Positions 58,378-64,000 of a stretch of 64,000 nt of DNA are shown here, piece by piece (the first letter of the stretch is position 1; every line of letters starts with the position of its first letter). The DNA lies in NCBI RefSeq assembly GCF_965224175.1, contig NZ_OZ245041.1, forward strand, positions 4,278,001 to 4,342,000. The letters are read 5' to 3'. Source of the stretch: Kordia sp965224175 (GTDB taxonomy: Bacteria; Bacteroidota; Bacteroidia; Flavobacteriales; Flavobacteriaceae). Position numbers and translations under genes: made by a program. The notes beneath the pieces were generated by a model. It did not search any database. It was not told the origin of the DNA and worked only from the letters and a program-made list of their open reading frames with translations.

Positions 58378-59379
58378 ATGAAGAATATCTGGAACGAAAT
58401 AGAAAAAAGAATCCTAGTCTTAGATGGTGCAATGGGAACCATGCTGCAAGCATATAAATTTACAGAAGAAGATTTCCGTGGCGAACGTTTCAAGGACTTT
58501 CAAGTGCCGCTTCAAGGAAATAACGATTTACTATCTATCACACAACCACATGCCATCAAAGAAGTACATGCAAAATACTTTGCTGCTGGTGCTGATATTG
58601 TAGAAACAAATACATTCTCTGGAACAACAATTGCCATGGCAGATTACGAAATGGAAGACTTAGTATATGAACTCAACTTCGAATCTGCAAAAATAGCCAA
58701 AGAAGTTGCAGACGAATTCACGGCAAAAGAACCGCACAAACCAAGATTTGTAGCAGGTTCTATCGGACCAACCAACAAAACTGCAAGCATGTCGCCAGAT
58801 GTAAACGATCCAGGATATCGCGCAGTAACCTTCGACGAATTACGTATTGCATACAAACTACAAGTAGAAGCTTTAATTGATGGTGGTGTAGATATCTTAT
58901 TAGTAGAAACCGTATTCGATACTTTAAATGCAAAAGCTGCATTATTCGCTATCGAAGAAGTAAAAGCTGAAAGAAATATAGAAATGCCTACAATGTTAAG
59001 TGGAACCATAACAGATGCCAGTGGTCGTACATTATCCGGACAAACAGCAGAAGCATTTCTAATCTCCGTATCGCACATTCCATTACTCTCAGTAGGATTC
59101 AACTGTGCATTAGGAGCAAATCTATTACAACCACATTTAGAAGCCATTGCCAACAAAACAGACTTTGCAGTTTCGGCGCATCCAAATGCAGGATTACCAA
59201 ATGCTTTTGGAGAATACGACGAATCTCCAGAAGAAATGGCTGCGCAAATAGAAGAATATCTAAAAAAGAATCTCATAAACATTATTGGAGGTTGCTGCGG
59301 TACAACACCAAGTCACATAAGCGCTATTGCTGAAGTAGCAGCAAAATACCAACCACGTCAAGTAGTTGTAAACGCATAA
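58378..59379 (+). CDS. metH: methionine synthase, homocysteine-binding domain (split MetH, part 1)
   Basis: 333 aa. ILVLDGAMGTMLQAYKFTEE at the N-terminus, GADIVETNTFSGTTIAMADY, GSIGPTNKTASMSPDVNDPG, and the zinc Cys in GFNCALG (~240) and IIGGCCGTTPSHI (~300-312). It corresponds to the first module of cobalamin-dependent methionine synthase. In Bacteroidota the enzyme is commonly divided, and the rest is encoded 70 bases downstream. Controlled by the SAM-I riboswitch in its ~260-base leader. Confidence 0.93.
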   Translation: MKNIWNEIEKRILVLDGAMGTMLQAYKFTEEDFRGERFKDFQVPLQGNNDLLSITQPHAIKEVHAKYFAAGADIVETNTFSGTTIAMADYEMEDLVYELNFESAKIAKEVADEFTAKEPHKPRFVAGSIGPTNKTASMSPDVNDPGYRAVTFDELRIAYKLQVEALIDGGVDILLVETVFDTLNAKAALFAIEEVKAERNIEMPTMLSGTITDASGRTLSGQTAEAFLISVSHIPLLSVGFNCALGANLLQPHLEAIANKTDFAVSAHPNAGLPNAFGEYDESPEEMAAQIEEYLKKNLINIIGGCCGTTPSHISAIAEVAAKYQPRQVVVNA

Positions 59380-59394
59380 GGAAAAAAGAAAAAG

Positions 59395-59436
59395 GAACGA
59401 AGTGCACTGAGGTTGTCAAAGTGTAATCGAAACGAA
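59395..59436. repeat. short dispersed repeat between the metH halves
   Basis: GAACGAAGTGCACTGAGGTT with GTCAAAGTGTAATCG is a degenerate form of the GAGC-GGAGTCGAAGTG family. It fills most of the 70-base gap between the two metH genes. Confidence 0.35.
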
Positions 59437-59449
59437 AAGAGGATAAGAA

Positions 59450-62158
59450 ATGAAGAATCCAGAAGAAGCCAATATCAAAAATCAAAAAACCAAACAAACA
59501 AAGTTTATGCGACTTTCAGGTTTAGAACCATTGATTCTAAACGAAAATAGCAACTTTATAAACGTTGGAGAACGTACTAATGTAGCAGGTTCACGTAAAT
59601 TTCTGCGATTGGTGAAGCAGGAAAAATTTGATGAAGCCTTGGCTATTGCCAGACATCAAGTTGATGGTGGCGCACAAATCATCGATATCAATATGGACGA
59701 TGGTTTAATTGACGGAAAAGAAGCAATGGTAAAGTTTTTAAACCTTATCGCTGCCGAACCAGATATTTGTCGTGTGCCTATTATGATTGATAGCTCCAAG
59801 TGGGATATTATAGAAGCAGGACTGCAAGTAGTACAAGGAAAATGTGTTGTAAATTCAATATCACTCAAAGAAGGAGAAGAAAAATTCATTTGGGAAGCTA
59901 CGCAAATCAAACGGTATGGAGCCGCAGTAATTGTGATGGCTTTTGATGAGGTTGGACAAGCAGATAATTATGAACGCCGACTAGAAATTGTAGCGCGTTC
60001 CTATGATGTATTAGTTAATAAAGTAGGCTTTCCAGAAGAAGATATTATCTTCGATTTAAATATATTTCCTGTCGCGACAGGAATGGAAGAACACCGTAAA
60101 AATGCTATCGATTTTATAGAAGCGACACGTTGGACCCGTGAAACATATCCAAACGTAAGTGTAAGTGGTGGAGTGAGTAATGTATCATTCTCTTTTAGAG
60201 GAAACAATGTGGTGCGTGAAGCAATGCATTCTGTGTTTTTGTACCATGCCATTCAAGCTGGAATGAACATGGGAATCGTGAATCCTACCATGTTAGAAGT
60301 CTATGACGATATTCCTAAAAACCTACTAGAACACGTAGAAGATGTAATTCTTGATCGTAGAGATGATGCAACAGAACGACTATTAGACTTAGCAGAATCT
60401 TTCAAAGGAGTCAAAAAAGCAGATACAGAAACGGTTCAAGAATGGCGTAGTTACGAATTACAAGATCGTATCACACATTCACTTGTAAAAGGAATTGACA
60501 AATACATCGTAGAAGATGTAGAAGAAGCACGTCAGGTAGCAGAAAAACCTATCGAAGTCATAGAAGGAAATCTAATGATTGGAATGAATGTCGTGGGAGA
60601 TTTATTCGGTTCTGGGAAAATGTTCTTGCCGCAAGTGGTAAAATCGGCACGTGTTATGAAAAAAGCTGTTGCCTATTTACAACCGTTCATCGAAGCAGAA
60701 AAAGGAGCACAGCAACAAGCTATTGGAAAAGTATTAATGGCAACCGTAAAAGGCGATGTGCATGATATTGGAAAAAATATTGTAAGTGTAGTCTTAGGTT
60801 GTAATAATTACGAAATTGTAGATTTAGGTGTTATGGTGCCACCTGAAAAAATCATAGAAACTGCAAAGGCAGAAAATGTAGATGTCATCGGATTATCTGG
60901 TCTAATTACGCCTTCGCTAGATGAAATGGTGTATTTAGCCAAAGAAATGGAACGTCAAAACTTAAAAATTCCATTACTGATTGGTGGCGCAACAACTTCC
61001 AAAGCGCATACAGCTGTAAAAATTGATCCAGAATACAAAAACGCAGTTGTACATGTTAACGATGCATCAAGAGCAGTAACAGTTGTTGGGGATTTATTAA
61101 ACAAGAAAAAATCAAAAACCTATCGAGAACAACTCAAAAAGGATTACGATCAATTCCGTGAAAAGTTTCTAAAACGTAAAAAAGCAAAATCATACATTTC
61201 TTTAGAAACAGCCAGAGCCAAAAAATATAAAATAGATTGGGAAACCAGTACTATTACAAAACCAAAAGAACTCGGAATTCAAAAACTCACACAGTTAAGT
61301 TTAAAAGAATTAGTTCCATATATCGATTGGAGTCCATTTTTCCGTTCGTGGGATTTGCACGGGCGTTTTCCGGCAATCTTAACAGATGATGTGGTAGGAG
61401 AGCAAGCAACACAATTGTATGATGATGCAACAAAAATGATCCAAGAAATCATCTCCAAACAATCGTTAAAAGCCAAAGGAATTTTTGGACTGTTTGAAGC
61501 AAATACTATCAATGATGACGATATCTCAATTCAGAAAAAAGGAAAAGAAATTGCCGTATTCAGAACACTTCGTCAGCAATTAGAAAAGCGTGCTGAAGTT
61601 CCCAACATCGCTTTAGCAGACTTTATTGCACCAAAAGAAACAGGGAGAACCGATTATATGGGCGCGTTTTGTACCGCTATTTTTGGAGCGGACGAGTTGG
61701 CAAATAGTTACAAAGAACAAAATGACGATTACAACGCTATTATGGCGCAAGCTATTGCCGATCGTTTTGCAGAAGCATTTGCAGAATACATGCACAAACA
61801 AGTACGTACAAAACATTGGGGTTATGCAGCTAATGAAGATTTGACTAATGAAGAACTCATCAAAGAAACCTATAAAGGAATTCGCCCTGCGCCAGGATAT
61901 CCAGCATGTCCAGATCATTTGGAGAAAGAAACCATTTGGGAATTACTAGATGTAGAAAAAGTAATTGGAGTTTCGTTAACGGAAAGCTTAGCCATGTGGC
62001 CAGCAGCAGCCGTTTCAGGATATTATTTTGGTAATGAAGAAGCGAAATACTTTGGACTTGGAAAAATAAAGAACGATCAAGTAGAAGATTTTGCCAAAAG
62101 AAAAGGAATTACCATTGAAAAAGCTCAAAAGTGGTTGCATCCTACGTTGGCAGATTAA
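59450..62158 (+). CDS. metH: methionine synthase, folate, cobalamin and activation domains (split MetH, part 2)
   Basis: 902 aa. Residues ~20-310: methyltetrahydrofolate (pterin) domain (FINVGERTNVAGSRKFLRLV, GAQIIDINMDDGLIDG, NVSVSGGVSNVSFSFRGNN). ~330-420: cap. ~425-560: B12-binding domain with GDVHDIGKNIVSVVLGCNNY (the His under cobalt, ~437), GLSGLITPSLDEM and LIGGATTSKAHTA. ~590-900: activation domain binding SAM (GIRPAPGYPACPDH, SGYYFGNEEAKYFGLGKI). It makes methionine together with the part encoded before it; methyl-folate comes from MetF downstream. Confidence 0.95.
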   Translation: MKNPEEANIKNQKTKQTKFMRLSGLEPLILNENSNFINVGERTNVAGSRKFLRLVKQEKFDEALAIARHQVDGGAQIIDINMDDGLIDGKEAMVKFLNLIAAEPDICRVPIMIDSSKWDIIEAGLQVVQGKCVVNSISLKEGEEKFIWEATQIKRYGAAVIVMAFDEVGQADNYERRLEIVARSYDVLVNKVGFPEEDIIFDLNIFPVATGMEEHRKNAIDFIEATRWTRETYPNVSVSGGVSNVSFSFRGNNVVREAMHSVFLYHAIQAGMNMGIVNPTMLEVYDDIPKNLLEHVEDVILDRRDDATERLLDLAESFKGVKKADTETVQEWRSYELQDRITHSLVKGIDKYIVEDVEEARQVAEKPIEVIEGNLMIGMNVVGDLFGSGKMFLPQVVKSARVMKKAVAYLQPFIEAEKGAQQQAIGKVLMATVKGDVHDIGKNIVSVVLGCNNYEIVDLGVMVPPEKIIETAKAENVDVIGLSGLITPSLDEMVYLAKEMERQNLKIPLLIGGATTSKAHTAVKIDPEYKNAVVHVNDASRAVTVVGDLLNKKKSKTYREQLKKDYDQFREKFLKRKKAKSYISLETARAKKYKIDWETSTITKPKELGIQKLTQLSLKELVPYIDWSPFFRSWDLHGRFPAILTDDVVGEQATQLYDDATKMIQEIISKQSLKAKGIFGLFEANTINDDDISIQKKGKEIAVFRTLRQQLEKRAEVPNIALADFIAPKETGRTDYMGAFCTAIFGADELANSYKEQNDDYNAIMAQAIADRFAEAFAEYMHKQVRTKHWGYAANEDLTNEELIKETYKGIRPAPGYPACPDHLEKETIWELLDVEKVIGVSLTESLAMWPAAAVSGYYFGNEEAKYFGLGKIKNDQVEDFAKRKGITIEKAQKWLHPTLAD

Positions 62159-62183
62159 TGTGTTGCAACTGTAGTTTGAAATT

Positions 62184-62316
62184 GCGTTAGTGATAGTAGT
62201 GACATCCTTTTAACGTCAGTTCGAGTGAATTTGTGTTGAGCTAAAGCAAATCACAAATTTGTATCGAGAACAAGGTAAAAGATATAACGAATAGCACGAC
62301 CCTTGTGGGAACGCTC
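62184..62316 (-). repeat. inverted copy of the GCGTTA element, interrupted by another dispersed repeat
   Basis: GCGTTAGTGATAGTAGTGAC with ATCCTTTT (62184-62211) and AAAAGATATAACGAATAGCA with CGACCCTTGTGGGAACGC (62277-62315) match, on the opposite strand, the two outer parts of the element at 58165-58243. The variable apical hairpin is replaced by ~65 bases (62212-62276) of the CGTCAGTTCGAGTG ... TATCGAGAACAAGG repeat also seen at 16100. The repeats are therefore nested. Confidence 0.6.
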
Positions 62317-62446
62317 TAATCAAATTAAGAATTAAAAATGATACATGTTGAATAAACAAATCGACAAAAGACAGATAAAAAAATAGAGAAAGAAAATACA
62401 AAAACAAAGATTCTCGTTTTCACGGGAATGAAACCTAAAGGATTAA

Positions 62447-63403
62447 ATGAAAGTAACAGAACATATTGCAAAATCGGAAGGGAAAACATTATTTTCATTC
62501 GAAATATTACCACCATTAAAAGGACAAGATATAAAATCGATATTTGATAATATTGATCCATTAATGGACTATAAACCACCATTTATAGATGTAACATATC
62601 ACCGAGAAGAATATACGTTTAAAGAATTGGAGAATGGATTGTTGAAGAAGCAAGTGGTAAAAAAACGACCAGGAACTGTTGGAATTTGCGCTGCGATTCA
62701 AAACAGATATCAAGTAGATGCGATTCCTCATATTTTGTGTGGTGGATTTACCAAAGAAGACACTGAAAATTTCTTAATTGATTTAGATTTCTTGGGAATT
62801 GACAATGTGGTTGCTTTACGTGGTGATGCCGTAAAAAGTGAAACATATTTTAAGGCTGAAAAAGAAGGACACCGGTACGCTTCAGAATTGGTAAGTCAGA
62901 TACAAGACTTAAACAACGGAAAGTATTTGGATGAAGAATTACAAAACTCGTCAAAAACTGATTTCTGTATTGGTGTAGCTGGTTATCCTGAAAAACACAT
63001 GGAAGCACCAAGTTTAGACTCTGATATTCATTTCTTAAAGAAAAAGATAAAAGCTGGAGCAGAATATATTGTAACACAGATGTTTTTTGACAATCAAAAA
63101 TATTTTGAGTTTGTTGAAAAATGTAGAAACGAAGGAATTACCGTGCCTATCATTCCAGGATTAAAGCCTATTGCCACCAGAAAGCAGTTGAACTTAATTC
63201 CGCATCGTTTTAAAGTAGATTTACCAGACGATTTAATTATGGGTGTAGTTCGTTGTAAAGACAACAAAGCTGTGCGTAAAGTAGGAATTGAATGGTGTAT
63301 ACAACAAAGCAAGGAATTGGTAGCGGCTGGCGTACCTATATTACATTATTATTCTATGGGAAGATCGAGCAATATCAACGCAATTGCCAAAGCTATATTC
63401 TAA
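62447..63403 (+). CDS. metF: methylenetetrahydrofolate reductase
   Basis: 318 aa flavoprotein reducing methylene- to methyl-tetrahydrofolate, the methyl donor for MetH. SFEILPPLKG (catalytic Glu, ~23), DYKPPFIDVTYHREE, DNVVALRGDA (~122-131), IGVAGYPEKHMEA, GAEYIVTQMFFDNQKYFEFV and VPIIPGLKPI are all family motifs. Last gene of the methionine block. The ~290-base gap before it contains the nested repeat, so it may have its own promoter. Confidence 0.95.
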   Translation: MKVTEHIAKSEGKTLFSFEILPPLKGQDIKSIFDNIDPLMDYKPPFIDVTYHREEYTFKELENGLLKKQVVKKRPGTVGICAAIQNRYQVDAIPHILCGGFTKEDTENFLIDLDFLGIDNVVALRGDAVKSETYFKAEKEGHRYASELVSQIQDLNNGKYLDEELQNSSKTDFCIGVAGYPEKHMEAPSLDSDIHFLKKKIKAGAEYIVTQMFFDNQKYFEFVEKCRNEGITVPIIPGLKPIATRKQLNLIPHRFKVDLPDDLIMGVVRCKDNKAVRKVGIEWCIQQSKELVAAGVPILHYYSMGRSSNINAIAKAIF

Positions 63404-63427
63404 ATATTATGAACTACAAGAAAGAAC

Positions 63428-63454
63428 AAGAGAGGAAATAAATTCCTCTCTTTT
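63428..63454 (+). terminator. terminator after metF
   Basis: AAGAGAGGAA ... TTCCTCTCTTTT stem-loop 25 bases past the stop. The remaining ~260 bases to 63713 hold no gene I can support. Confidence 0.8.
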
Positions 63455-63713
63455 GCTATACATTTGTATCGTATCTATAAGCAACCTACGGTTCTCGGAT
63501 TAACAAACCATATGTAGGATTTCCATCATAACTAGTAACTATGATAGGTTTAACAAATAGAAATCAACTCCTGCATATAAACAGAAACCCAAATCTGCTA
63601 AAGTTGGTTAGACTTGTGGCAGAAGCAGATAATATCTTTTATAACTAACTTAATTATTAACTTCTTTTCATGGCTGTAATTATTAAGTTAGGCAATAAAT
63701 TTTCGCTTATTGT

Positions 63714-63917
63714 CTAAAAGTTTTGATCTGTTGGGTAAGGATAAATCTGGCAATTGTATTCACCTCTACATCTTGTATAATCTATAGTAATGCAAAAATC
63801 TTGAGATTCACATACAATTTGAGAAAGTGTGTTGTTTCCGCCAGTTAAAGCTTTCGTATTTAACGTAGAAATAGAAGCTTTTTTGAGTGATAATTTGTGT
63901 ATTGATTTCTTTTTCAT
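63714..63917 (-). CDS. GG-leader peptide 6 (67 aa)
   Basis: Leader MKKKSIHKLSLKKASISTLN ... LTGG, then a ~40-residue core with four Cys (IVC, DFC, TRC, YNC) and a Pro/Tyr-rich end. It is the shortest intact member here and its core lacks the Thr/Asn runs of the others. It is transcribed toward metF. Whether a regulator or modification genes lie beyond the right edge of the window cannot be seen. Confidence 0.8.
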   Translation of the reverse strand: MKKKSIHKLSLKKASISTLNTKALTGGNNTLSQIVCESQDFCITIDYTRCRGEYNCQIYPYPTDQNF

Positions 63918-64000
63918 GATCTATTTTTTTTGTTTTCATAAAAGTATTGAAAAACGTCATAAAAAAGAGTTGGTTTTCCATTACCAGAAGTACGTGTTCG

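Noticed and set aside
58644..59282. 212-codon minus-strand frame inside metH part 1
   Set aside because: Antisense to strongly conserved coding sequence, with the low-complexity composition typical of shadow frames.
1..64000. tRNA, rRNA, insertion sequences, integrases, phage genes, attachment sites or an origin
   Set aside because: None recognised on reading both strands by eye; a dedicated tRNA scan would be decisive for small RNA genes.

Overview
The window is AT-rich, gene-dense DNA from a marine-type flavobacterium (Bacteroidota, Flavobacteriaceae). A member of or near Kordia is my guess, from several families remembered as common there. Supporting signs are promoters of the TTTG-N(18-21)-TAnnTTTG type, A-rich ribosome-binding regions, GLPGLI-family proteins, a DUF5686 protein, a type IX secretion (T9SS) sorting domain, a split metH, and small peptides with a K-L-x-L-x-K...GG leader. 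I saw no tRNA, rRNA, insertion sequence, integrase or CRISPR array.

Layout. 1-8.2 kb: the end of a DUF5686 protein, then three tandem modules, each a membrane-anchored TPR/AraC-type regulator followed by a Cys-rich GG-leader peptide gene, plus one divergent peptide gene and a degenerate one. 8.3-11.3 kb: soluble and membrane pyrophosphatases. 11.3-16 kb: a methyltransferase, a degenerate M48-like protein, a deoxynucleoside kinase and a secreted protein. 16.3-18.5 kb: a response regulator and histidine kinase. 18.6-26.1 kb: a fulvocin C-like Cys-rich lipoprotein with its own thioredoxin, then GLPGLI, aspartyl protease, GLPGLI and an outer-membrane barrel. A 10-bp-periodic TTAAC repeat lies upstream of both the kinase gene and the GLPGLI operon. 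26.2-33.8 kb: a PqiA-like operon, an oxidoreductase, a DUF4419 protein, paired lipoproteins and a barrel protein.

34-63.4 kb is mostly one metabolic programme, sulfur assimilation and methionine/SAM synthesis: metK; metY-metX-thrA-metZ; DUF2061-cysH-cysD-cysN; sulfite reductase, two siroheme genes, and a reductase/ferredoxin pair; then split metH and metF. A GG-leader peptide, a 1727-residue T9SS-exported repeat protein and a methyltransferase-like protein separate the two blocks. A sixth GG-leader peptide closes the window.

The most striking finding is how this programme is controlled. metK carries a SAM-II-type aptamer and metH a SAM-I (S-box) aptamer. The metY operon carries two tandem short leader ORFs packed with Met and Cys codons, each followed by an intrinsic terminator. 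A third Met/Cys leader ORF with a terminator sits inside the sulfate-assimilation operon, just before sulfite reductase. In leaders A and C, a segment between the Met/Cys codons and the stop codon is exactly complementary to the 5' arm of the following terminator (7 and 8 bp); leader B has a weaker match. This is the geometry of ribosome-mediated attenuation responding to methionine/cysteine supply. The second candidate system is the regulator/peptide modules, which resemble peptide-sensing cassettes. All functional statements are inferred from the sequence alone.
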